From Microbacterium sp. SYP-A9085 (GTDB lineage: Bacteria; Actinomycetota; Actinomycetes; Actinomycetales; Microbacteriaceae): a stretch of 64,000 nucleotides of DNA. A program made the position numbers and the translations under genes. Below the pieces are notes generated by a model, which ran no database searches, was not told where the DNA came from, and was given only the letters and a program-made list of their open reading frames with translations. The stretch spans positions 248,001 through 312,000 of the forward strand of contig NZ_WJII01000001.1 of NCBI RefSeq assembly GCF_009649635.1. The letters are read 5' to 3'. The first letter of the stretch is position 1. Every line of letters starts with the position of its first letter. Shown here in pieces: positions 25,522 through 32,640 of the stretch.

Positions 25522-26411
25522 TTCAGCGTCCTCCGCAGTCCTGTCAGCTGCGCGCGTAGGACGATGATGGCCTTGCGCGCTCCGGACACGCGCACGCGCG
25601 TGGTGAGCAGCTGCGCGGCTGGCACCGCACGCGCGCGAACGCAGAGCGCCCGGAACAGGTCATGTGCGGCCAGCACGGCCGCTCGGCTGCCCCTCGGCAA
25701 CTCGTCGATGATCGAGTGTGCTGCCAGAAGGTCGACTTCGATGTGGGTGACCAGTTCGTCCCGTTGGGCATCGGTCAGCCGCTCGGGGGTGATGCCCGGA
25801 AAGTAGTTCCTTCCCAACTGCCGCCAGTCCTCGGACAGATCGCGAAGGAAATTGATCTTCTGGAAGGCAGCGCCCAGGCGACGGGCGCCGGCTTCCAGGC
25901 GTTCGCGCTGTTCTTCTGTGACCGGTTGATCCAGCAGAAAGACCCGCAGGCACATGAGGCCGACGACTTCGGCAGAGCCGTAGATGTAATCCTCGATGTT
26001 CCGCGTGGTGAACGGCGCAGGATCGAGATCGCGACGCATCGAGGCGAAGAACGGGCCCGTCAGCTCTGACCCGATACCTGCGGCCCGTGCGGTTTCGGCG
26101 AAGGCATGAACGACAAGATTCGTGCTGTACGCGGTGGCCACGGCGCGGTCGACGTCCTCCTCCAGCGCGTCCAAGATCGCCCGCTGGTCATCGACGCTCA
26201 GCCCGGCGGCGGCGGCGGCGCCATCGACGAGCTCATCGGCGATACGCACCAGACCGTAGATGTTGCGGATATGAACGCGCACCCGCGCGTCGAGGAGACG
26301 CGTGGCCACGCCGAAGGACGTCGAGTAGTGCCCGATGACCCGCGCGGCACTGGACTGCGCGCAACGGCTGTATCGCGCGAGGCTCGTCTCCTCCGTGGTG
26401 CTCGCGGTCAT
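25518..26411 (-). CDS. crtB: Phytoene synthase CrtB
   Basis: A 297-residue squalene/phytoene synthase condensing two geranylgeranyl diphosphates to phytoene. Both aspartate-rich magnesium sites are present: RIADELVD (56-63) and NFLRDLSEDW (187-196), and YYSTSF-like HYSTSFG lies near residue 29. The stop overlaps crtI by ATGA and the start overlaps the crtE stop likewise (26408-26411). Length is typical for actinobacteria. Confidence 0.95.
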   Translation of the reverse strand: MTASTTEETSLARYSRCAQSSAARVIGHYSTSFGVATRLLDARVRVHIRNIYGLVRIADELVDGAAAAAGLSVDDQRAILDALEEDVDRAVATAYSTNLVVHAFAETARAAGIGSELTGPFFASMRRDLDPAPFTTRNIEDYIYGSAEVVGLMCLRVFLLDQPVTEEQRERLEAGARRLGAAFQKINFLRDLSEDWRQLGRNYFPGITPERLTDAQRDELVTHIEVDLLAAHSIIDELPRGSRAAVLAAHDLFRALCVRARAVPAAQLLTTRVRVSGARKAIIVLRAQLTGLRRTLK

Positions 26412-27481
26412 CGCATCCGCCCTCCCGCCACCTCGGCGACCTCGCCGAGGTGCTCTCGCAGAGCCCGGGGGATACTGAGGTCGCTGAGTGCCGCCTGCGC
26501 TGCTGCGACATGCTCGGCGACGAGGTCTTCGACGGCTGCGCGCGCGCCGGAGACCTCCAGCAGTCTGCGCGCTTCAGCCTCATTCGACACCGCGCCATCC
26601 CGCCCTAACGCCTCCAGCAGAGCATCGCGGAACGATGTCTGCAGCGCATAGGCCACCAGCGGGGTCATCGTCGCACGGCGCAGGTCCGAACTGGTGCTCT
26701 TGCCCATGTCGGTGAACCGTCCGAACACGCCGAGGAGGTCGTCGCGCAGTTGGAACGCCGTGCCCGCGTGGCGGCCGTAGTCGTCGAGCGCGGCGAGGAC
26801 CGAATCGGCAGCACCGGCGATGATCGCACCGGCTCGCAACGGGGCCCGGAACGAATAGTGGGCCGTCTTCGCGTCGCTCATCGCGAGCACCTCCGGCAGC
26901 ACCGGCGGAAGCACACCGGTCGTGAGCCCGACATCCGCCAATTCGCCGGCGGCAGTCACGGCGAGAGACTCCTCCATCAATTCGAGTAGTAGTCGGCGCT
27001 GCGCGGGTTGCAGCGCAGCAGCAGCCACGAGGCCCTGCGCGGCGTGGATGAGGAGGTCGCCTCCGAGGATGCCTGCCGCCTGCGCCCAGGCGAAGGCCGC
27101 GGACTCGCCGCGGTGCAGCGCCTGCGCACGGAACGCGCCGACCAGGTTCGGGCGCCCGCGTCGGATCGTGTCGTCGTCGATGACATCGTCATGCATGAGG
27201 AAAGCCGTATGGAGCAACTCGAAGGCGACCGCAACCTCGACGGCGGCTTCATGCTCCGCGCCGCCGAACGCCCGGTGGGTGGACGTGACAAGCGCCGGCC
27301 GGATCCGCTTTCCGCCTCTGGTCGCCTCGTGAACCTGCTCCCAGAGGGCCGTGAACGCGGCGCCCAGTTGCCGAGCGTGCACAAGACGCTTCGCGAAGAA
27401 CTCGTCGAGCCGTTCATCGACCGCGGCAGCATCCTCAAGGTCATGCGACACCGATGAAAGTATGGCGACCCCATTGCCCAT
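26408..27481 (-). CDS. crtE: Geranylgeranyl diphosphate synthase CrtE (polyprenyl synthetase)
   Basis: A 357-residue trans-polyprenyl diphosphate synthase making the C20 precursor of carotenoids. The first Asp-rich motif is HDDVIDDD (97-104) followed by RRGRP; the second is QLRDDLLGVFG (244-254), whose final Asp is replaced as in other actinobacterial IdsA/CrtE proteins. KRIRPALV (58-65) is the diphosphate-binding block. ATG 27481 follows GGGGGAAGCC. It is the first gene of the crt operon and faces the MarR regulator, with only 77 bp between starts. Confidence 0.93.
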   Translation of the reverse strand: MGNGVAILSSVSHDLEDAAAVDERLDEFFAKRLVHARQLGAAFTALWEQVHEATRGGKRIRPALVTSTHRAFGGAEHEAAVEVAVAFELLHTAFLMHDDVIDDDTIRRGRPNLVGAFRAQALHRGESAAFAWAQAAGILGGDLLIHAAQGLVAAAALQPAQRRLLLELMEESLAVTAAGELADVGLTTGVLPPVLPEVLAMSDAKTAHYSFRAPLRAGAIIAGAADSVLAALDDYGRHAGTAFQLRDDLLGVFGRFTDMGKSTSSDLRRATMTPLVAYALQTSFRDALLEALGRDGAVSNEAEARRLLEVSGARAAVEDLVAEHVAAAQAALSDLSIPRALREHLGEVAEVAGGRMR

Positions 27482-27513
27482 GGCTTCCCCCAGAATCCGT
27501 CTCGCTCGGCAGG

Positions 27514-27552
27514 AATGTAGCCTAGCATGCAATATCCATTCGCAGATATGAT
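27514..27552. promoter_or_regulatory. Divergent crtE/marR control region with inverted repeat
   Basis: ATATC (27532-27536) and GATAT (27545-27549) are inverted with an 8-bp spacer. TATGAT (27547-27552) is a good -10 box that ends 6 bp before GTG 27559, pointing to a leaderless marR transcript; no clear -35 is seen. On the minus strand TACATT (27519-27514) could serve crtE. A MarR dimer bound at the repeat would affect both genes. Confidence 0.45.
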
Positions 27553-27558
27553 CAGATC

Positions 27559-28113
27559 GTGAACGCACCCCCCGCCGAGCCCGATGCCACGCATCGGATG
27601 ATCGACCCCCGCGTGCTCGACCCCCGGGGCGATGTGGTCGACTACCTGGCGATGAATGACGCCGAGGTGACACAGGTCGTTCGCGTGCTCGCGGCGATGA
27701 GGCGATGGCGTGAGGCGGAAGAGCAGATGAGCCTGCATTCCCGCAACCACATGAAGCTGAACGAGACCGACATGAAGGCACTGCGATTCCTTGTGGCGGC
27801 AAAGAACGAGGGCCGCACCGTCACACCCGGGGCGCTGTCCGAACATCTGCACATCTCATCGGCATCCACGACCAAGCTCCTCGATCGGCTCACCGCCGCG
27901 GGTCACATAGAACGCGCACCACACCCCTCCGACCGGCGGGCTGTCGTGGTCACAATCATGCAGAGCACACACGAGCAGGTTCGTGACACGGTGGGTGTGC
28001 GCCAGGCGCGCCGGTTCCGCGTCGCGGCAGCCCTCTCGCCGCAAGAGCGTGAAGTCGTCATCCGCTTTGTGAACGCGTTGGCTGACACCGCCGCAGACCA
28101 GCCGACGTCGTGA
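27559..28113 (+). CDS. MarR-family regulator of the carotenoid cluster (CrtR-like)
   Basis: A 184-residue MarR protein. The winged helix covers about residues 70-130, with VTPGALSEHLHISSASTTKLLDRLTAAGHIER and the wing HPSDRRAVVVTI (shown here in parts). It is encoded divergently from crtE, the same arrangement as CrtR of Corynebacterium glutamicum, a MarR repressor of crt genes that responds to GGPP. A like role is inferred from position. GTG 27559 appears to be leaderless. Its last 56 bp overlap the 3' end of crtU on the opposite strand. Confidence 0.9.
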   Translation: MNAPPAEPDATHRMIDPRVLDPRGDVVDYLAMNDAEVTQVVRVLAAMRRWREAEEQMSLHSRNHMKLNETDMKALRFLVAAKNEGRTVTPGALSEHLHISSASTTKLLDRLTAAGHIERAPHPSDRRAVVVTIMQSTHEQVRDTVGVRQARRFRVAAALSPQEREVVIRFVNALADTAADQPTS

Positions 28114-29725
28114 CATTCTCCTCACGCGGCGCATGGTCCCGTCGTGCTCGCGGCCTCGCCAGCAGGCCGCTCATGGGGACCGTCCAGACGTCGTGCCCTG
28201 CCAGACCCCAGCCGGCCAGCAACCGATCGGCGGCGAGGATACCGGTCGTCGCCGCCCGCTCCATCAAGGCCACTGGATAATCGCACCGCACAGCGTCGCC
28301 CGCCAGCACAAGTCGCGACCAGGGCGTGACGACGCCCGGACGCGCGGCCCACTCCTCGGGGGTGATCACGGGGCAGTCATCCCTCACCAGAATCTCCCGA
28401 TGCAGCGTGGCCGCCGATGCGGTCTCCGGGTAGATGCGGTGCAGTTCACGTTCCATCCGCGCAACAAGCCGAGCAGCGGCGCACGGGTCCAACCCCACCG
28501 TCGCGTCGCAGGCGTAAGCGTGGAGTTCGATGACGGATCCGCGATGACCTGCCGACCAGGTGGCGGCGCCCTGTTCGAATCTCTCGAGCACCGTCACGTT
28601 GTCGACCGGTCCGTACCCGCTCGTACCAACGAATGCGGGGCGGGACTCGTCCACCAGTGTGTCCAACCACAGCCGCACCACGGTGAACGGGGGCGCATTC
28701 TGCGTGCGGCACACCTGTTCCCGCCACTGCGCTCCACCCGCAGCATCCAAGCCTTGGACGAGTGCGCGGGCGGCTCGGGGGTCTGCAGCCAGCACCACCG
28801 CGTCCGCGGCGATCCTCTCATCGCCTGTCGTCACGATGGCGGCACCATCGGTGAGGTGGATGCTCGTGGCCGAAGCGCCTGTGCGGGTGGTCACACCCTG
28901 CGCGTGGAGGTGGCTTCCGAGGGGACCCCAGAGCGTTGAGTCATAGTCGTCGACGGGCACATCGAACAGCAACCCCTCGGCCGATCCGAGGAAGTAGGTG
29001 TGGAACATGGCGATCAGCTCCCCGGCGGCGAAGTGCTCCGGGTGCGCGAAGAACGACCGCGCGAAGACCTCGAGCGCGAGATCCCGCGCGCCGGCGGGGA
29101 AGCGCAGCCGCTGCAGAAACGCTGCCGCCGATTCGCCGTCGTAGCGCGAGAACGTCTCGGGGAACGACACGCGCAGAAGCTCGACAGCGGCCGGGATGTT
29201 GACGCGGGCGAGCGTGCGAACAGTGAAACCGGAACTGCGTCGCATGAATCCGAGAACGCTGAACGGCGGTGTCCGGGGAAGACCTGCGAACGAGTCGCGA
29301 GTCCCATCCGACCGCTGCAGAGGGTAGTCCTCCACCGGCATGAGGCTGACGAGTCCGGGATCGGCCCTGCGTAGAAGTGATCGCAGGTTGTAGTACTGCC
29401 GGAAGAAGGCGTGGAAGCCACGGCTCATGGTGCGCCCATCTCCGGTCGGCCACGCGGACACCCGCCCCCCGAGCCGGTCACCCGATTCCAGCAGCGTCAC
29501 CCGGATGCCGCGGTCAGCGAGCGATGCGGCCGCAGAGAGCCCTGCAATCCCCCCGCCGATCACCACGACGTGCCGTTGCACGTCCGACTGCATCTCGCCC
29601 GGGGTTCCCGGGTGTCGGACGGCCCTGCGGTCGCGTCCGGGCCGCGCGACACGATGCCCACCGGGTTCGGCGCTCCGGTGCCGATGCGTCTGACTGCGGC
29701 GCACTCGATCAGGTCTCGACGTCAT
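28058..29725 (-). CDS. crtU: Isorenieratene synthase / beta-carotene desaturase-methyltransferase CrtU
   Basis: A 555-residue FAD-dependent enzyme. After an Arg-rich leader, VVVIGGGIAGLSAAASLADR binds FAD. Then come RGFHAFFRQYYNLRSLLRR, VEDYPLQRSDGTRDSF and FHTYFLGSAEGLLFDVP, which identify CrtU, the enzyme that desaturates and migrates methyl groups on beta-ionone rings to give aromatic carotenoids, rather than a second CrtI. The C-terminus has RLVLAGDAVRCDYPVALMERA. ATG 29725 overlaps crtYd by 17 bp and has GGAA 9 nt upstream; ATG 29593 is a shorter alternative without the leader. Product expected: isorenieratene via beta-isorenieratene. Confidence 0.88.
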   Translation of the reverse strand: MTSRPDRVRRSQTHRHRSAEPGGHRVARPGRDRRAVRHPGTPGEMQSDVQRHVVVIGGGIAGLSAAASLADRGIRVTLLESGDRLGGRVSAWPTGDGRTMSRGFHAFFRQYYNLRSLLRRADPGLVSLMPVEDYPLQRSDGTRDSFAGLPRTPPFSVLGFMRRSSGFTVRTLARVNIPAAVELLRVSFPETFSRYDGESAAAFLQRLRFPAGARDLALEVFARSFFAHPEHFAAGELIAMFHTYFLGSAEGLLFDVPVDDYDSTLWGPLGSHLHAQGVTTRTGASATSIHLTDGAAIVTTGDERIAADAVVLAADPRAARALVQGLDAAGGAQWREQVCRTQNAPPFTVVRLWLDTLVDESRPAFVGTSGYGPVDNVTVLERFEQGAATWSAGHRGSVIELHAYACDATVGLDPCAAARLVARMERELHRIYPETASAATLHREILVRDDCPVITPEEWAARPGVVTPWSRLVLAGDAVRCDYPVALMERAATTGILAADRLLAGWGLAGHDVWTVPMSGLLARPRARRDHAPREENVTTSAGLRRCQPTRSQSG

Positions 29726-30035
29726 CGGCCGGTTCCGTTGTCCGGGCACGCAACCAGACGACGAGGGTGAGCGTGACCATTGCGAACCCGAACCCGAAAT
29801 CCTCGACCGGGATGTCCCAGGGGAACCGGATACCGGAGAACTGCGCAGCGTCGTATTGAACGATCGGGGCGGTCAGCTTCGTGAGCCATCCATCCACGAG
29901 GACCTGGAATCCGAACACGATCGCCATCGTGATCCAGTACCGCGCCGAACCGAAGATCCCTGTGCGCGCCCACACCACTTCGACCAGGACGACGGCGGCG
30001 AGGGCGGCGAGGGTGAGAGCACTGTACTCAGGCAC
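29709..30035 (-). CDS. crtYd: Lycopene beta-cyclase subunit CrtYd
   Basis: A 108-residue membrane protein with three hydrophobic helices and the family motif DIPVEDFGFGFAM (near residues 73-85), in which the Pro-x-Glu-Asp group is conserved in heterodimeric lycopene cyclases. It pairs with CrtYc encoded just upstream; GTG 30035 overlaps the crtYc stop by 8 bp. The two subunits together close lycopene ends. Beta rings are inferred because CrtU, which needs them, is next in the operon. Confidence 0.88.
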   Translation of the reverse strand: MPEYSALTLAALAAVVLVEVVWARTGIFGSARYWITMAIVFGFQVLVDGWLTKLTAPIVQYDAAQFSGIRFPWDIPVEDFGFGFAMVTLTLVVWLRARTTEPADDVET

Positions 30036-30432
30036 CCCTACCGCCGCCCGTCTCCGCGTATCCGTCGGCCCGGTCGCGGACGAGGCCGTCCGGCCAGCGA
30101 AATCGCAGGCGCCCCGGTGTGCGGGCCAAGCGAATGATCTTGCCCACCGCCTCGAAGGTCAGCACGCCGCACAGGGGGATCACGAGGAAGAACACCAGCT
30201 CTTCCACGGGGATGACTCCGAGCCTCAGCCCCGTGACGTAACGATCGTTGTAGGTCCAATGTCCCCGGACGATGCCGGCGAGATCCCATAGCGTGAAGGC
30301 CACGAACGTCGGGAGCACCGCTATCAGTAGACGTCGCGGTGACCGGTAGACCCGCGCCCCGACCACGAACTCCAGGGGAAGAGTGATCACGACGCACGCG
30401 GCCATGAGGAGCAGGTACTGTTCATGCCCCAT
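30028..30432 (-). CDS. crtYc: Lycopene beta-cyclase subunit CrtYc
   Basis: A 134-residue membrane protein with three helices. TLPLEFVVGARVYRSPRR near residue 18 and VIPVEELVFFLVIPLCG near 73 are the two conserved blocks of CrtYc/CrtYe-type cyclase subunits, with the PVEE motif intact. ATG 30432 follows GAGGAGGATTC, a strong ribosome site. It is the first gene of the crtYc-crtYd-crtU operon and is divergent from the cytochrome P450 gene (66 bp between starts). Confidence 0.9.
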   Translation of the reverse strand: MGHEQYLLLMAACVVITLPLEFVVGARVYRSPRRLLIAVLPTFVAFTLWDLAGIVRGHWTYNDRYVTGLRLGVIPVEELVFFLVIPLCGVLTFEAVGKIIRLARTPGRLRFRWPDGLVRDRADGYAETGGGRGA

Positions 30433-30461
30433 GAATCCTCCTCGACGATCCGGATTGCATC

Positions 30462-30475
30462 CTGATCTAGATTAG
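30462..30475. promoter_or_regulatory. Near-perfect palindrome between crtYc and the P450 gene
   Basis: CTGATCT/AGATTAG forms a 14-bp palindrome with one mismatch, centred between the two divergent starts. TAGATT (30468-30473) inside it could be a -10 for the P450. The CTGATC half also occurs, on the minus strand, in the crtE/marR gap (27550s), so one regulator might act at both places. Confidence 0.4.
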
Positions 30476-30498
30476 AGCCAAGCGAGAGGAAGTGCCGC

Positions 30499-31704
30499 GT
30501 GACTGAGACGAACAGTTCCCGGCGTGCCACCCGACAAGGCGACGACGCCGAATCGAGGGTGGAACACCACGGCGCGGTGTGGCGGATCCGATCGCTGCAC
30601 CTTGCGCGCCAGATACTCGCAGCGCGCGATGCCACCACGCAGGCAGGGTTCACCGCCGAAGCGATCCCGAAGGGGTATCTCCGACATCATCCGATCCTGA
30701 TCTCGGATGGGCCGCTGCACGACGATCAGCGACGCAAGGTCGGCCGGTTCTTCGCCCCCCGGGTTGTCGCGGAACGGTACGGCGACGACATGTGCCGTAC
30801 TGCGGCGCGGCTGTTGGACGACGCCGCGCGACGTGGCTGCTGTCGGCTGGATCAGATCGCCCTGGAATACACCGTCGAGATCACCCGCCGTGCGATCGGG
30901 CTGGAACACTCCTCAGTGGCGGGCATGTCCCGCCGACTGGAAGCGTTCTTCCGGCAACCGCCGTTCGACATCACCGCGCCGAAGCTGGGACGCAGCAAGC
31001 GTCAATGGGCACTCGCGGCCTGGAACGGCCTGCTCCCCGTCCTCCGGTTCTGGTTCGCTGATGTCCGTCCCGCCATCCAGGCCCTCCGGAAGTCCCCGAG
31101 ACAGAACGTGATCAGCCACCTCATCGCTGAGGGATACAGCAACACGGACATTCTCGTGGAGTGTGTCACCTACGGCACGGCGGGCATGGTGACCACGCGC
31201 GAATTCCTCACGATGGCCTGTTGGCACCTCCTCGACGACGATCCGCTCCGCAATCGGTACCTGCTCGCCGAGCGCGAGGAGCGTCACGCGATCCTCGAAG
31301 AGATCATCCGCCTCGAGCCCGTCGTCGGACATCTCTACCGCCGCGTGCGATCCGAACTGACCATCTGCGAAGACGACCACGAGTGGATGCTCCGCCCCGG
31401 CGACCTCGTCGACGTGTGCGTTCGCCCGGCCAACGCCGACAAGGCCGATGTCGGCGAGAACCCGCTTCTGATCTGCCCCGGTCGCGACATGCGCCATGGA
31501 GTAGACCCCGCCGGTCTTTCCTTCAGCCACGGTCCACACAAGTGTCCCGGTCATGCTCTGGCCATCGCCGAGGCCGACGCGTTCCTCACCGACCTGCTCC
31601 GCCGGCGACCCACTCTCGTCACGGCACCACGACTCGACTGGGACGACCTGGTCACCGGCTACACGTTGCGCGGCATGATCCTCGGAATGAGCAGCCAGAC
31701 ATAA
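30499..31704 (+). CDS. Cytochrome P450, candidate carotenoid ring hydroxylase
   Basis: A 401-residue soluble bacterial P450. Helix I has YGTAGMVTTRE near 225-235 (AGxxT), the ExxR pair is EIIR (268-271), and the heme loop FSHGPHKCPG has its cysteine ligand at residue 349. There is no membrane anchor. Redox partners are not encoded nearby. It faces crtYc across a 66-bp gap carrying a shared palindrome, which argues for membership of the carotenoid island. In Brevibacterium linens, hydroxylation of isorenieratene to the 3,3'-dihydroxy form is reported to depend on a P450, so the same role is proposed here by inference. Confidence 0.9.
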   Translation: MTETNSSRRATRQGDDAESRVEHHGAVWRIRSLHLARQILAARDATTQAGFTAEAIPKGYLRHHPILISDGPLHDDQRRKVGRFFAPRVVAERYGDDMCRTAARLLDDAARRGCCRLDQIALEYTVEITRRAIGLEHSSVAGMSRRLEAFFRQPPFDITAPKLGRSKRQWALAAWNGLLPVLRFWFADVRPAIQALRKSPRQNVISHLIAEGYSNTDILVECVTYGTAGMVTTREFLTMACWHLLDDDPLRNRYLLAEREERHAILEEIIRLEPVVGHLYRRVRSELTICEDDHEWMLRPGDLVDVCVRPANADKADVGENPLLICPGRDMRHGVDPAGLSFSHGPHKCPGHALAIAEADAFLTDLLRRRPTLVTAPRLDWDDLVTGYTLRGMILGMSSQT

Positions 31705-32142
31705 GATCGCATGGTCACGATGAGGATCCGGCGGCCGGTGATCCGACGGAGGTCCTCGAGCAGGGCGGCCTCGGATCATGTCCTCCTTGAGGTTCGATGC
31801 CGCTGCGGGCACATCGGGCACCACGCATCCGCCTCCGGAAGCGCAGCTCGTCGACGGACGGCCTGATATGACCGCTCCGCAGCAGATCGAGGCAGCCAAC
31901 CACCTTGTGGATGCGGGCCGGACGAGGCGGTCGCGCTGACTCTGAGCGGGGACGGCGCCGTGGTCGTCTCGTCGGAGGGCGCCCTGCGTGTTCCGACGCC
32001 TCGGGTTGCGGTGTGCGCGCCGACGAGGTCGAGCGCCTCGAGAATGCGCCGATGTTCTGAGCGTGCCCCGGGCGTGTGCACGGGCAGTTCCTGATCAATC
32101 ACGTGCAGATCGGTGCGACATACGCTCACGGTAATCACACGG
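31705..32142. pseudogene. Gene debris: frameshifted small ORF and zinc alcohol dehydrogenase fragment
   Basis: No intact gene fills this 438-bp stretch. On the plus strand, ATG 31868 begins TAPQQIEAANHLVDAG; the reading then continues only after frame changes as DEAVALTLSGDGAVVV (from 31921) and ADEVERLENAPMF with a stop at 32060. That succession through all three frames looks like a broken small gene of unknown family. On the minus strand, 32138 down to about 32070 encodes VCRTDLHVIDQELPVHTPG, the start of a zinc alcohol dehydrogenase, with no continuation. The rest is unassigned. Confidence 0.45.
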
Positions 32143-32231
32143 CGGAGACGGAGGGATTTGAACCCTCGGTCCCCTTACGAGGACTCCACCTTAGCAGGGT
32201 GGTGCACTAGGCCTGACTATGCGACGTCTCC
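32143..32231 (-). tRNA. tRNA-Ser (GCU anticodon)
   Basis: An 89-nt class II tRNA. The acceptor arm GGAGACG/CGTCTCC is perfect, with a G discriminator. The anticodon arm CCACC-CTGCTAA-GGTGG gives GCU. The long variable arm is as expected for serine, and the T-loop GGTTCAAATCC is standard. The terminal CCA is not encoded. It reads AGC/AGU codons. Confidence 0.95.
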
Positions 32232-32374
32232 CCGCATCAGAGCCTGGGCCCAGACGCGTCTGTCCATGATAACCGGTCCGCCGACGACCGACGAACCGCA
32301 GGAAATAGGGCATTCGCCCGATGTACGCGGGGTACCTCAGCGCGGAGCGTAGATGGTGCAACCAAGGAGACACC

Positions 32375-32584
32375 ATGACTCTGCACCCTTCACTCGGCTA
32401 CACGATCATCACCCAGGAGCTCGAGGAGCGCGCCCGTCTCGCCGAGCTCGACCGTTTCATCAAGGAGCACCCGGACCAGGTCCTCCGACCCGCCCGGGGC
32501 CGGTGGGCGCGGCTGATTCACCGCATCCTCCCTGCCCGGGCCTCGTCCCGGTCGCTTCAGGCGCCGTGCGAGACGGCGTCCTGA
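32375..32584 (+). CDS. Small conserved-looking protein of unknown function
   Basis: A 69-residue basic protein. The N-terminal half is predicted helical (ITQELEERARLAELDRFIK), then a basic stretch (RGRWARLIHRILPARAS). ATG 32375 has a strong AAGGAGACACC ribosome site, which supports real translation. No known motif. It lies 56 bp before the LuxR-type giant regulator and may be co-transcribed with it. Confidence 0.7.
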   Translation: MTLHPSLGYTIITQELEERARLAELDRFIKEHPDQVLRPARGRWARLIHRILPARASSRSLQAPCETAS

Positions 32585-32640
32585 TCGTCCGGCGGCCGAT
32601 CCGCGCGGACCGTGTCCGAGGGGGCTGGCACCATGGAGGA

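Noticed and set aside
28058-29725. Second phytoene desaturase (CrtI paralogue)
   Set aside because: The RGFHAFFRQYYNLR and FLGSAEGLLFDVP blocks indicate CrtU rather than CrtI.
32143-32231. Complete integrative element at tRNA-Ser
   Set aside because: No integrase gene or duplicated tRNA end is visible in the window, so only the neighbouring debris is reported.
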